Assembly (NCBI RefSeq): GCF_030272615.1 | Contig: NC_081415.1 | Coordinates: 190,740,270 to 190,804,269 of the forward strand | DNA length: 64,000 nucleotides | Origin: Cryptomeria japonica | Lineage: Eukaryota > Streptophyta > Pinopsida > Cupressales > Cupressaceae | Direction of reading: 5' to 3' | In this document: positions 46,441 through 58,815 of the stretch, piece after piece | How positions within the stretch are numbered: the first letter of the stretch is position 1 | Layout: every line of letters begins with the position of its first letter | Notes under the pieces: generated by a model | Databases searched by the model: none | What the model was told of the DNA's origin: nothing | Seen by the model: the letters and a program-made list of their open reading frames with translations, nothing else | Program-made: the position numbers and the translations under genes

Positions 46441-47789
46441 GTTTGAACCCTTGTTTCAAGTTGAGATTGATGAAGGTTACCATTATGTGGAGTTCACCTT
46501 CTTGGAGGCATTCTTGAGAGGAAAAAAAGTTCTTTCTCTAATATTTTCTATCATGCAGGTTTTGGTTTTAGTTTTAAATAATTTTTTTCAAACTTGTTAA
46601 CAAGTTTGCATGCAGGTTTAATCTTCTTAGATTCTAGTTTTTTTTTTTTTAAAAAAAGAAGCTTTGGAAGGCTTGCTGCCAAAGTTTCTTCTTTCTGGTT
46701 TAAACTTGTGGTTTGGAAGGCTTGCCGCCAAAACTCCATTTCTAACCTCTTTTCCTACATTCTATAATTTATATTTATCAGTTTTGGAAGGCTTGTCGCC
46801 AAAACATTTTGAATTATTCAGTTGTTTCTCTATTTATCTGTGGCACAATCGGATCAACGGGTTAAGCTACTGGTATGGAGGCTACTGACTCATGTCTAAT
46901 ACAAACATCTTTGTTATTCTTTATTTCCTGTTTGCATACTCTATATCATATTATTATTCTGTGTTCTTTGCAATCCTTTTTTTCTGCATTTTGTATTTAA
47001 TGTATTTGTCTAGATAAGTAGATTGTTGATTTGTATCAGATAAAGCTTCTGCATGTAACTTATTTGTGCATTTTATTCATTTAAAATATCACCTCTGCAA
47101 GCATTGTTTTCAAAATAACTTAGTCCTTTCAATTCCTCTTTTGCTTACGTTGGATTAATGTTTATCTGTCCTTTGTTCTATTTTCCTTTGTGAGGTTTTG
47201 CACTCTCTGCTTCAACAACTCTGCAACTTTCTTCAAAAAGAACATATAACATATATGTCTTTTATTCATAAAACGTATGATTTTACCATTTATTCATTGC
47301 ATTGTAGAATAAGTATCTTTTTTTTATTTCAAAAAGAACGCTTCTTTTTCTTTAACTCTAATTTCATATCTCACATATTTCTTCTTTATAGTAAGTTCTC
47401 TTTAAAAAGAGATTTTTACTTTTTAAGTTTTTTTTTCAAAAAAAAGTTTCTAATAATAAACTTTTCCTTTCTATTTTTTTAGTTTATGATCTTTAACTTT
47501 TAATTAAAATTTAAATATTTTTATTCAATTTAAATTTTAGTTATACATTTGGAAAAAAAAAATTATTAATATTTTTCAAAGTTTAAAGTTTTATTATTAA
47601 AACTTTTATTTATTTATTTTTAAATTTAATTTATATTTTTTTTCAAATTTAATATATATCTTTAATACAAGTATATTATTATTAAAAACAAAAAACATAA
47701 TTTTAGGTGCATTTATTTTAAAAAACAAATTATTTTTCGTCTATTAAGTAAAGGGGATAATTTTTTTTACTAACCATTATTTTGCTATC
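46441..47789 (+). other. COP1 leader, AT-rich, with three copies of a small hairpin
   Basis: 1.35 kb before gag. Three copies of a 23-25 base hairpin occur at 46662-46684, 46711-46734 and 46781-46805. Each has a loop of the type AAGGCTTGCYG between TTTGG and CCAAA arms. The rest is poly-T and poly-A rich with no domain. The small frames here are chance. Confidence 0.6.
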
Positions 47790-50700
47790 ATGTCTACTTT
47801 AATTCCTGAAATTAAGTTAATTAGTAGTAATTATCATTCATGGAAAACACATATTTCTTTTATATTTCGTTTCAAACACCTTTTGGATGTTGCAATTGAT
47901 AAAAGTTTTGAGCCCGCTACAACTGCTCCTCAAGTCGACCAAGACAAGTGGAAGGCTCAAAATGAGGAAGCACTTGGTTTAATTGGTATTTCAATGGTTC
48001 CTAATTTGTATATTCTAATTGGAAATTGTAAAAAAGTGTATGAAGCTTGGGAAGTTTTAAAAACAACTTATGATAGCTCAAATGAATCCCGAAAAATTCA
48101 GCTTCAAGATCAACTCGAAGATCTCAGGTATACGGATTTTAAAACCATGGATGAATTTTGATTAAAGTTTGATTCTATTAAAAGTCAATTAACTGGTTTA
48201 GGAGTTACACTAGTTGATTTACGTTTAATTAATCTTATTCTTAAAAAATGTCTTCCTCGTCAATTTCAGCAATTTATTACGAATATTCATGCTCAACTTG
48301 ATATTCCTAGTTTAGCTACTCAATTAACTTATGATATTTTTCATAATTTATTACGTCAAAAGGAAGCTAAATTAATCAATTTGGTACTCTTAAAAGTAGT
48401 GAACATGCTTTTATGTCTAAAAATCAAAATCATAATAATAATTTTAGATCCAATAATAATAATCATAATCATAATAATAATCACAAATCTACTAATTATC
48501 AATCTCATTCTAAATCCTATCATAAAAATTCTCATAATAATAATCATAATAATACGTACAATAATCAAAGGAATAATTCTCATACAAGACCCCATTGCAC
48601 ATATTGTGGGAAAGATGGACATATTACTAATAATTGTTTTAAGAAGCAAAATGGTAAAAAGCCCATGAACCAAAATAATCAAAATAATCAACTACATAAA
48701 CCTCATTATAACAAAGGTAATAATAATGGTAATTCATCTCATCATGCATTTACATGTACTTATAATGTTTCTCAACCACTTGAGTGGATTATTGATTTTG
48801 GTGCATCTCAGCATGTTACTTCTCATAAAGAATGTTTTGAATCTTTGCATCTTGATACTTCCAATATTCCTGTTCAATTAGCTAATAATCATAGTTGCAA
48901 AGTTGAAGCTATTGGTGATGTGAATGTCCCTAATGGGAAATTACATGATATTCTTTATGTTCCTGAATTAAAATTAAATTTTCTTTCAGTTCCTAAACTT
49001 TGTCAAGATTATAAGATTAAATTTTATAGGGGCATGTGTTATATCATTGATCCAAAAACTAATCATGTTATTGCTACTGCTAAAATGGATACTGATAACT
49101 TATTCAAGTTCTATGAATTTGCTCCTACAAAGTATTCCTTGCTTACTACTGTTGATTTTACTATATGGCATGAAAGACTTGGCCATCTTAATTCTGATTA
49201 TATTTCATTGATGCAAAAAGAAAATATGGTTTATGGATTGCCTACTATTGTTCCTTCTCAAATTGTTTGCAATGGTTGCATGAGTGGTAAGATACATAGG
49301 GAACCCTTTCCTCATGGTCAATCTTGGAGGGAATATACTAAATTGCATCTAGTTCATAGTGATCTCTTGGGTCCCATGGAGAATCCCTCCATTCAAGGTT
49401 CAAGGTATGCTCTTATCTTTGTTGATTATTTTTCAAGGAGAACATGGATTTATTTCCTTCATAGTAAGGATCAAGTGCTTGATGTGTTTACTGAATTTTA
49501 TATGTTTGTAGAAAGATGATTTGGTTCTAAAATTAAGATTCTTCGCACTGATAATGGAAGAGAATATGTCAATAATGCATTTAATGCTTATTTGAAATCT
49601 TTTGGAATTAAACATGAGCTTACCATTCCTTATACACCACAACAAAATGGTGTGGAAAAACAAAAGCATAGGACCATTGTGGAAATGGCAAGATGTTTAT
49701 TGCATGCAATAAATATGGATTACAAGTTTTGGGCTGAAGCTATGGCTTGTGCAACTTATTTAATTAATAGAATACCTACCAAATCCTTAAAGGATAAAAC
49801 TCTTGAAGAAGCTTGGTTTGGTAGAAAGCCCAATTTGCAGAATTTAATAATTTCTGGTTCCACGGCTTATGTTCACAAACCTAAGGAGAAAAGACAAAAA
49901 TTAGATGCTAAATCTTCTCCTTTTATTTTCATTGGTTATGATGAAAATAATAAAGGTTATAGAGTTTACAATCCTATTACTAACAAGGTAAAAGTTGCAA
50001 GAGATGTTTGTATTGCTGAAAAAGGCATTCATGATTGTTCGAAAGTGGAGGATGATGAACTTTCTCAAAGCAAAGTTGTACTTGTGGAGGACCAACCTTC
50101 TTGTCTTAACCCTACTTCTAATGCATCTTTTTCTATTCCTTGTAGTGATAGTGATGATGATAATAATAACTCTACTCCTCATGACTCTTCTTCTAGTGAT
50201 GAATCCATTACTTCTAAAAGAAGACCTAAATGGTTTAAATCTTTAATTCAAGATAGTGATGAATACTTAGCTAGAATGGATAGACTTCAAGCTAAAAGAG
50301 TTAATTATTGTAATTATTCTTTAATGTCTACTATTATAAATTCTAATGATCCTAAAACATTTGATCAACCTAAAAATCAACCACATTGGCAAAAAGCAAT
50401 GAATGAAGAATATGATACTTTAATTTCTAACCAAACTTGGGATTTAGTTCCCTTGCCTCATGGTAAAAATATTGTTTCTTGCAAGTGGCTTTATAAAACT
50501 AAATTGAATGCTAATAATAAAGTTAGTAAATTTAAAACTAGATTAGTTGCTAGAGGTTTTTCTCAAATTGAAGGCTTAAATTATACTGAAACGTTTGCTC
50601 CTGTTGCTAAAATGCCTACAATTAAACTTGTGCTTGCATTAGCTTCTAGAATGAGTTTGCCTATTCACCAAATGGATGTTAAAAGTGCTTTTCTTAATGG

Positions 50701-51896
50701 TGATTTACATGAGGAAAATTGCATGTCTCAACCTCCTAGTTTTGTTAAGGAAGGTAATGAACATTTAGTTTGCAAGTTAAAGAAATCAATTTATGGTTTG
50801 AAGCAATCTCCTAGGGAATGGTATTCTAAGATTAATGCATTATTTCTTTCTCAAGGTTTCATTAGAAGTAAAAATGATCCAAATTTGTATATTAAACATA
50901 GTGAAGATGACATTGTGATTATTATTTAATATGTAGATGATTTAATTCTAACTTCGAGTTCCAATAATTTGATTTCTGAAATTAAGTTTCAACTCAATCA
51001 AAAATTTCAAATGACTGATATAGGACTTTTACATTATTTTTTGGGAATGCAAATTTGGCAAACAAGTAATGGTATTTTTCTATCTCAAAGTATATATGCT
51101 CAAGATCTCATAGATAAGTTTAAAATGAATGATGCTAACCATGTTTCAATTCCTCTTGAATTAGGCACTAAGTTAATGCTTGATATGCAAACTCCACTTG
51201 TTGATCCTACTTTGTATAGACAATTAGTTGGAAGTTTGAATTATTTAACTCTTACTAGGTCAGATATTGCTTATAGTGTTGGTTTGGTTTCAAGATTCAT
51301 GTCTAAACCTCAACAAATACACTTTAAAGTTGCTAAGAGAATTTTAAGATATATTAAAGGAACTATTAATGTAGGTTTGTTTTATGATGTAAATTTTGAC
51401 TTTTCTTTAACAGGTTTTTCTAATTTCGATCTAGGTGGAGATCCCAATGATGGGAAATCTACTTGTGGTTATTATTTTTTTGTTGGTTCAGGAGCAATTT
51501 CTTGGAATAGTATAAAGAAAAAATCTACCTCTCTTGGATCCACTGAAGCTGAGTATAATGGATGCACTAATGCTTCCAAAGAAGCCTTGTGGCTTAGAAG
51601 ACTACTTGAAGATTTGGGTCTACCTAACTCCATTGTATTGTGACAACCAAAGGGCCATTTCCTTGGCTAAAAATCTAGTTTTCCATGCAAGGACAAAACA
51701 CATTGCTCTCCAACACCACTTTATTAGAGATCAAATTGAAGACAAGCAAGTTTCTCTCCTTTATTGTAAGGGGGAAGACCGAGTTGCAGATATTTTGACC
51801 AAGCCACTTTTTAAAGAGAAGTTCCAATTTCATTGTAAAAATCTTGGTTTGCAACCCATTGAAGGGTTTGATGTAAACTCCCCAAGTAAAGCTTAA
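47790..51896 (+). pseudogene. COP1 gag-pol polyprotein (three stops, two frameshifts)
   Basis: Gag starts at ATG 47790 with SNYHSWKTHISF and is cut by TGA 48159. A frame change near 48380 leads to the Asn-rich region and the CCHC knuckle CTYCGKDGHITNNC (near 48597). Protease shows WIIDFGASQHVTSH, where Ser of the D-S-G triplet is Phe. The GAG-pre-integrase zinc part shows WHERLGHLN and NGCMSGKIHREPF; integrase shows HSDLLGPM, RTDNGREY and QQNGVEKQKHRT and is cut by TGA 49517. RT shows QMDVKSAFLNGDL and GLKQSPREWY. TAA 50927 stands immediately before YVDD. RNase H shows STEAEYNG, then a frame change near 51640, and ends KGEDRVADILTKPL. A full copia polyprotein is about this long, so nothing large is missing. 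It is inactive as it stands. Confidence 0.92.
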
Positions 51897-51903
51897 GTGG
51901 GGG
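51895..51903 (+). other. COP1 polypurine tract
   Basis: AAGTGGGGG directly before the 3' LTR start, just behind the end of the polyprotein. Confidence 0.8.
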
Positions 51904-52209
51904 TGTTAGAATATTTAATATTTACTTGACTTAAGTTTGTTTGTATTTAGTTTAGGATATTTCTTTGGAATCCCTACATGTAATTTGTCCTCTAGTACAT
52001 GTGTGAGGAAAAGTCATTTCTTTTATTTTCCTTTATTAAGGATCTTTAGATTTCCTCCATAAGAGGATGTGGACACATGGCACACACATTTTATGAATGG
52101 TGGAATTCATATATTTGGGAGTTACTTTTTAACTCCTCTCCTCATCTCTATTTAAGAGATGTCTTCTCTCTCATTTCTTCTTAATGACATTATTGTAAAG
52201 AGCTTCTTG

Positions 52210-52276
<67 letters not shown>

Positions 52277-52464
52277 TTTAGGCATTGCCTAATTCATAAT
52301 AACACAAGAGGTTTTTATTTGATTTTCTCATTTCAAAAGTTCTTGTGCCTCCTTCTTCACATTCAGGTGATTGCTCCAAGGTTTCTGCATTTCTCTTGGT
52401 AACATTTACTTTACCAATAAACTTGGATTTTGTTTTTCTTTCCTTTCTCTTGTATTTCCTTTCA
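51904..52464 (+). repeat. COP1 3' LTR
   Basis: 561 bp. It has the same sequence as the 5' LTR except for point changes and the microsatellite, which is (CT) for about 25 bases followed by (CA) for about 40 bases (52210-52274) rather than a pure CT run. Confidence 0.92.
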
Positions 52465-53690
52465 ACAAAGAATGAAGATCTACATGATTCTACACCCAAG
52501 GAAGGATATCCAATTGCAGATCGAACCTAGAGAAGGCAACCAAGGGATCATTCAATATGATTGATAGAAGTAGGTCAAGGAACAGAGTCGTGTTTGCTAA
52601 ACTTAGAAACCGTGTATTGGAACCCACGAGATTGGTGGAGTTTGATTGATTTGTTGCAATTGGTTGATCTCTGGAAGGATATCTGATTGGATTTGGTTTG
52701 CCTCAAGGTTGATGAAGAAACCCTAACCGCCTGAAGTTTGAATTGGTTTTTGGCAGGAAGACTTGTTTATAAATATGCAAGTCAAAATCGATGAAAGGGT
52801 GTTGTTGAATGATGCTGCTAGTAGATGTGATGCCAGTTGAAAGATAAGTGTGCTAACAAAGAGATGATCTAACTATGGATATGAAGCAACTGAGCATTTG
52901 ATGGTAAATCAGTGGAAGGGTTTAGCAGAGGTTTAACCGATAAGGCCAGAGCAACCGGTAAACTGCAAAAGTGCATCAGTGAAGTCAACTGGTAGTGGTT
53001 GAACCAATAGGATGGAAGCTAAGAGCGAAGTGGTGGAGAGTGAGTGTTAGAAGAGAGCCAGTAAACCAGAAGTAGAGTAGAAGGAGAAGAGACAGAGAGA
53101 ATAGGAAACCGGTAACCAGTTGTAGAGGTAAACAATCGATAGAGTCTAAACCGGTAAGGCAACAATAGTAAAAGAAGGGGAGTAGAGAGAGAGTAACAGA
53201 GGATCCAACATGACAGAGTTTGATTAGTAGAAGATCAAATTAGAGAGAGAAGAGAATAGATAAGGTAGAGGAGAAGTAATACCGGCAAGGTGAAGCATAT
53301 TTAGTGGTTGCAAGACTCACTTGTAACCAGACTACTACTATTGCATTTGATGTTAATTGTAGATCACTGAGTTGGAGCTTAGTAAAGGCATTGGTTCTCT
53401 TTGGATTGGTGCCCTAAACATTGTAATCAGATTTTCATTGTGAGGCTAGATTGGAGCTATAGACTCCAACAACATTTCTCACCGAGGTTTTTCCCATCTT
53501 CGGTTTTCCTCGTATATACAGGTGTTATGTGTGGTGCTTTTGTGTGATTGCATTGTGTAATCTCTCTTTACCCTATGAGTAGGTTAAATTAGCTTTAGAT
53601 TGTTAATCGGTAATCATTCTTAGTGTTAAAAGGGTAAAAAGTGGAAACCACTAATTCACCCCCACTCTTAGTGGCATCTTGTGTCCAACA
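52465..53690 (+). repeat. LARD1 3' LTR, right part
   Basis: It resumes with ACAAAGAATGAAGATC, matching ATAAAGAGTGAAGATC at 39992 in the 5' LTR, and ends GTGTCCAACA at 53690, where satellite sequence CATATGACCCC begins. Confidence 0.9.
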
Positions 53691-56325
53691 CATATGACCC
53701 CTTTTAACATCTTGGTATGCGACAATACCCCTTATGACATCATATGACCCTTTAGGATAATATGATGCCCTAATGGGTCATATGGTGTCCTAATGGGTCA
53801 TATGGTCTTCTAACACATGTGTGGCCCCTGAGGACCCCATATGACCCCTAACAACACCATATGGCCCCTTAAGACACCATATGATCCCTCGCAATAACAT
53901 ATGACCCCTTAGGACCATATGATGTCCATATGGTATCTCAAGGGGTCATATGGTGTTCGAACACATGTGTGTCCCCTTGGGAACCCATATGACCCCTTAG
54001 GAAACCATATGACCCCTTAGGACAATATGATGTCCTAATGGGTCATATGTGTCCTAAGGGGTCATATGGTATTCTAGCACATGTGTGGCCCCTCAAGACC
54101 CCATATGACCCCTAAAAACACCATATGACCCGTTAGGACACCATATGAACCCTTAGGACACCATATGACTCCTTTTAACATCCTAGTACATGACATGACC
54201 CCTTATGACAACAAATCACCCCTGACGACAATACAATGTCCTAAGGGGTCATATGGTGTCCTAAGGTGCCATATGGTCTTCTAACACATGTGTGGCCCTT
54301 TAGGACCCTATATGACCCCTAAAGAGACCATATGACCCCTTAGGACACCATATGACCCCTCATGACAACATATGATCCCTTAGGATTGTATGATGTCTAT
54401 ATGGTGTCCTAAGGGGTCATATTGTGTTTTAACACATGTGTGGTGCCTTAGGAGCCCATATGACCTGTAAATATGCCATATAACCCCTTAGGACACCATA
54501 TGACCCTTTAGGATACCATATGACCGTTTAGGATACCATATGACCCCTTACGACAATATGATGTCCTAGTGGGTTGTATGGTGTCCTAAGAAGTCATATG
54601 GCTCTCTAGCACATGTGTGGCCTCTTAGGAGTCCATATGACCCCTAATGACACCATATGACTCTTTAGGACACCATATGACTCCTCAGGACAACATATGA
54701 CCCATCATGACACCATATGATCCCTTAGAACAATATGATGTCCTAATGGGTCATATGGTGTCCTAAGGGGTCATATGGTCTTCTAACATGTGTGGCTCCT
54801 TAGGACCACATAGGACTCCTAACAACACCATATGACCCCTTAGGACACTATATAACCCTTCATGACACCATATGATCCTTTAGGAACATATGATGTCCAT
54901 ATCATTTTATTAGGGGTGATATGGTGTTGTAACACATGTGTGGCCCCTTAGGACCCCATCTGACCCTAACGACACCATATGACCCCTTAGGACACTATAT
55001 GACCCCTGAGGGTCATATGGTGTCCTAAGGGGTCATATGGTGTCCTAAGGGGTCATATGGTGTCCTAACACATGTGTGGCCCCTTAGGACACTATATGGC
55101 CCCCAACAACACCATATGACCCCTTTAGACCTCACAACAAAATATGATCCCTTAGGACCATATGATGTCCACATGCTGTCCTAGGGGGTCATATGGTGTT
55201 GTAACACATGCATGGCACCTTAGGACCCCATATGACCCCTAACGATGCATTATGACCCTTTAGGGAACCATATGACCCTTTAGGATACCATATGATCTCT
55301 TAGGATAATATGATGTCCTAATGGGTCATATGATGTCCTAAGGGGTCATATGGTGCTCTAGCACATGTGTGGCCCATCAGGATCCCATATGATCCCTAAT
55401 GACACCATATGACCCCTTAGGACACTATATTACCCCTCGAGACACCATATGAGCCCTTTTAACATCCTAGTACACAACATGACCCCTTATGACACGATAT
55501 GACCCCTTAGGGCAATATGATGTCCTAATGGGTCATATGGTTTCCTAAGGGGTCATATGGCCTTCTAACACGTGTGGCCCCTTAGGACCCCATATGACCC
55601 CTAATGACACCATATGACCCCTTAGGATACCATATAACCCCTTAGGACAATATGATGTCCTAATGGGTCATATGGTGTCTAAAGGGGTCATATAGTGTTC
55701 TAACACATGTGTGTCCCCTTAGGACCCCATATGACCCCTAACAACATGATATGGCCCCTTAGGACTCCATATTACCCCTTCTAACATCCTATTACACAAC
55801 ATGACCCCTTATATCACCATATGACCCATTAGGACAATATGATGTCCTATTAGGTCATGTGGTATATTAAGGGGTCATATGATGTTCTAACACATTTATG
55901 GCCCCTTAGGACCTCATATGACCCCTAATGACACCATCTGATCCCTTAAGACACCATATGACCCCTTAGGACTGTATGATGTCCATATGGTGTCCTAAGG
56001 GGTCATACGGTGTTCTAATATATGCATGGCCCTTTAGGACCCCATATGACCCTTATCAACACCATATGGCCCCTTAGGACATGATATGACTCCTTAGGAC
56101 AACATGTTGTCCTAATGGGTCATATGGTGTCCTAAGGGGTCATGTGGTGTTATAACACATGTGTGAACCCTTGGAACCTCATGTGACCCCTAATTACACC
56201 ATATGACCCCTTAGGCCACAATATGAGCCCTCGGGACACCATATGACCCCTTAGGACACCATATGGCCCCTTAGGACAATATGATATCCTAATGGGTCAT
56301 ATGGTGTCCTAAGGGGTCATATGGT
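53691..56325. repeat. 20-bp satellite in both orientations, block 3
   Basis: The right-hand continuation of the array, with the same 20-bp unit, linkers and alternating orientation as blocks 1 and 2. Together the three blocks cover about 6.3 kb. It ends at GGTCATATGGTGG where purine-rich DNA begins. Confidence 0.92.
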
Positions 56326-56890
56326 GGAAGAGAGGCTAGAGAAAAATAAGGTATTGGCTGAGAGAGAGAGAGAGAGGGCAATTAAGGGGGAGAGGGAGAG
56401 AGGAAGAATGAGATAGGGAAGTATCAACAAAGGGCTCAAGAGGGAGAGAGTTGTGAGAGAGAGGGTAATTGGGGGGAAGAGAGAATGAGAGAGAGTTGGA
56501 GTAAAGTTAGAGGGGGAGATAGGTTTGAGAGAGGGATGGTAATTGGGGAAGAGAAAATTAGAGAGAGAGAGTTTGGGGTAATTAAGGGGTAGGAGGAGAG
56601 GATGGAAAGTATCAACAAAGGGAGAGAGGGAGAGATGGGGAGAGAGGTTCAAAGAGAGAGGTCCAAAGAGAACATAATTAGGGGGAGGGGAGGGAGTGAG
56701 AGGGAAGTATCAACAAAGTTTAGAGCTTTAGAGAAGGAATGAGGGATTCAATGAGAGTTAGAGAGATGTATAAATATGGGTAAAAGAGAGTGAGGAATAA
56801 AAAAACAAGTGGAGTGATAGGTTTACATCTTAGGAGAGAGAGGCAGAGAAAGAAACAAAGAGAGATAGCATGGTTTATAAAAATATATTA
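56326..56890. repeat. purine-rich low-complexity tract
   Basis: GAGAGA, GGGAGAGG and GGTAATTGGGG phrases, with AAGTATCAACAAAG repeated near 56418, 56608 and 56706. The same phrase occurs near 33890 on the other side of the satellite. The minus-strand frames here come from the base composition. Confidence 0.8.
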
Positions 56891-58021
56891 AACTTAAAAA
56901 AATTCCTAAATTTTCTATTATTAATTACTTATTTAGTGTTTCAAGTATTTTGAGAAGATTGTTACAAAAAATTCATGAAAGAGGGAATTCATATGAAAAA
57001 GTCATGAGCTTTTGATGTTTTAAAAATGAAGGATGAATTTAAATTAATTATAATTATTATTTAAAACAAAATATAGAAACACTACCTATTCCATATTGTA
57101 AAGCTCTAAATCACCTTTGCAACGCCTATAAAAAATCAAAATTTTGATATGCAATGCAAAAGTTATGCTCAATTTACTAAAATATGTTTTTTTTATTTTT
57201 TCATAACGGATATTCGATTTAAATGGATATCTAATTTTTAAAAACATAATATTTTCCCTCCATTTTTCACTTGGGATTGGTTTGGGATTTGGCTAGGACA
57301 TGCCAAGCCTGGAAAGTCAACACAAAAAATGTGTTTTTGAGTTTTCCTTGTTTTTCTAGGCTTCGCCTTGGTGGCTGACAACTTTTTTTTTAGTTGATAT
57401 TGATAAAATGATATCAAATGAAAAGGGTTTTTTAAGGGCATTCTCAACTTTGCAACAATATAAATTTTTCCTTATTTTGACTTTAATAAATAATTATTAT
57501 TCATTTTCTAGTTGAATGGTGACTAAACTCTTGATTGATAGGCTATTTGAAAAACATCTACAACTTTCAAATGATATGACATTTTTTGAATCTAAAAGAT
57601 GTGTCACATTCTATGCTTCACATGTTACAGTATTAAAAAAATTAATTTTCATAAAGTTTTGACCAAGTTAAGGTGGTCAGACACATGATTTTTTATATTT
57701 TCAAAAATTTATAGAAGCAAATTCATAATTAATTATTTACTTAAAAAAATTACAAAAAAAACATGTCACATCTGGATATGAGTCTACTAATATTTAAAAT
57801 TTGATTAAAAAATATTATGATTTGATTGTGGTTAGTGTTGGCATTGTTACCAAATTTTGCACATGCCAAATTTAGTGCCCTAATGAAGCCTTTCATTCAT
57901 TCATTTTGAAAAAGTCAAATCATGAATGAGAAATTAGAAATGCACTGTTTTTGTCTAACTTGTTTGCTTCATGTGCAGCTATAGGAAAAGTGAGACAATA
58001 TGTGGGTTAAAATGTGGCTCC
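56891..58021. other. AT-rich DNA, no gene seen
   Basis: 1.1 kb without domains or clear repeats. Its right border is the GYP3 insertion point; the five bases before the LTR are GCTCC, whose partner would lie beyond the window. Confidence 0.55.
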
Positions 58022-58792
58022 TGTAGACACTCAAAATTGTCATGTCTAATTAAATAAATATTTTATTTTATCTAAGCCTAATTCTTCCATTAATTAAATA
58101 AATCTTTATTTATTTAATTAATTCATTTATCCTCTTCTAGCCTTATTTCTCATTTAAATAAATACATTTATTTATTTAAATTATCCCTTTCCTAAATTAA
58201 ATAAATATTTTATTTATTTAATTGTCCTACTTCTTCTATTAATTAAATAAATCTTTATTTATTTAATTAATTCATTATCTTTTTCTACACATGACACATG
58301 TCATTCATCTCTTAATTCCTACACTACCTACCTCTTTCATTATTTTGGTATTTCTTTTACCTACCCTCTAATCCTAGCCGACCTCTCTTTTTACACCTCT
58401 CAATCTTATCCCTCCATTTCATATTGTGTCTTCTATTTAAGGAGATGCCTTCTTCATTGTCAAACCCTAACGACTAATGACTGATTTTGGAGTACTTGGC
58501 TACACTACGATCCTACTTGCAACCACATTCCGTTCTTTGTTGAGCTCTTGTGCATATAAAAATCTGAGAGCAAATATATCAAGCAAGATCAATGGAGATA
58601 GGAAGAATGGAGATCAAAACCCTATTGGACATGTGATGGTATAATCTTTGTGATTTTGAGTTATTTGCATTGTCTTAGGTAATCTTCATATGTTATAGTG
58701 GATCTTTTGTTGATTGTTAGGCTAGGGTTTAGTGGTTGGATTCATTTAGCCTTTCAATATTGTTATTATTGTATCCATTTTCACCATACACA
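58022..58792 (+). repeat. GYP3 5' LTR
   Basis: 771 bp. The first 260 bases alternate AT blocks (AATTAAATAAAT, TTTATTTATTTAA) with pyrimidine blocks. A TATTTAAG box at 58434-58441 is a plausible TATA element, and CAAACCCTAACG follows. Related to the relic LTR at 2819. Confidence 0.78.
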
Positions 58793-58795
58793 TTT

Positions 58796-58815
58796 TGGAA
58801 CGCCCGGTGGGACTC
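58796..58815 (+). other. GYP3 primer binding site, tRNA not assigned
   Basis: TGGAACGCCCGGTGGGACTC lies four bases after the LTR, where the primer site must be. TGG fits a CCA end. It resembles the tRNA-Lys complement only partly (CGCCC then GTGGG), so I leave the tRNA open. Confidence 0.55.

Larger units (their letters stand above)
45896..52464 (+). mobile_element. COP1: complete but broken Ty1/copia element inside the LARD1 3' LTR
   Basis: 6,569 bp. The LTRs (TGTTAGAATATTTAAT ... CCTTTCA) are 45896-46426 and 51904-52464. The flanks are ATGAA and ACAAA, while the uninterrupted 5' LTR of LARD1 reads ATAAA at the same place (39992-39996). Each flank is one change from that, so a 5-bp duplication is well supported. 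Order is gag, protease, integrase, RT, RNase H, the copia order. The single gag-pol frame has three stops and two frameshifts. The LTRs agree about 95 percent by eye apart from microsatellite changes. Confidence 0.93.
38719..53690 (+). mobile_element. LARD1: long-LTR, gag-only element split by a copia insertion
   Basis: The LTRs run TG...CCAACA: 5' LTR 38719-41200, 3' LTR 44613-45895 plus 52465-53690. A tRNA-iMet primer site follows the 5' LTR and AAAGGGGGAGA precedes the 3' LTR. The flanks CTTAT and CATAT differ by one base; the surrounding satellite suggests both were CATAT. The internal part is only 3.4 kb with a decayed gag and no protease, integrase or RT, so it is a non-autonomous, large-LTR element, probably of the copia superfamily judging from the iMet site and gag type. 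The LTRs agree roughly 90 percent by eye, so it is older than GYP1. COP1 adds 6.6 kb inside the 3' LTR. Confidence 0.88.

Noticed and set aside
48356-48691. Frames rich in Ile on both strands in COP1
   Set aside because: They are shadows of the Asn/His-rich gag segment of the copia polyprotein.
34021-56325. Short regular repeats that might suggest a CRISPR array
   Set aside because: The repeats are contiguous, occur in both orientations and lack unique spacers, and the surroundings are plant retrotransposons.
56317-56652. Minus-strand Ser/Leu/Pro frames
   Set aside because: They are an artefact of the purine-rich tract read on the opposite strand.
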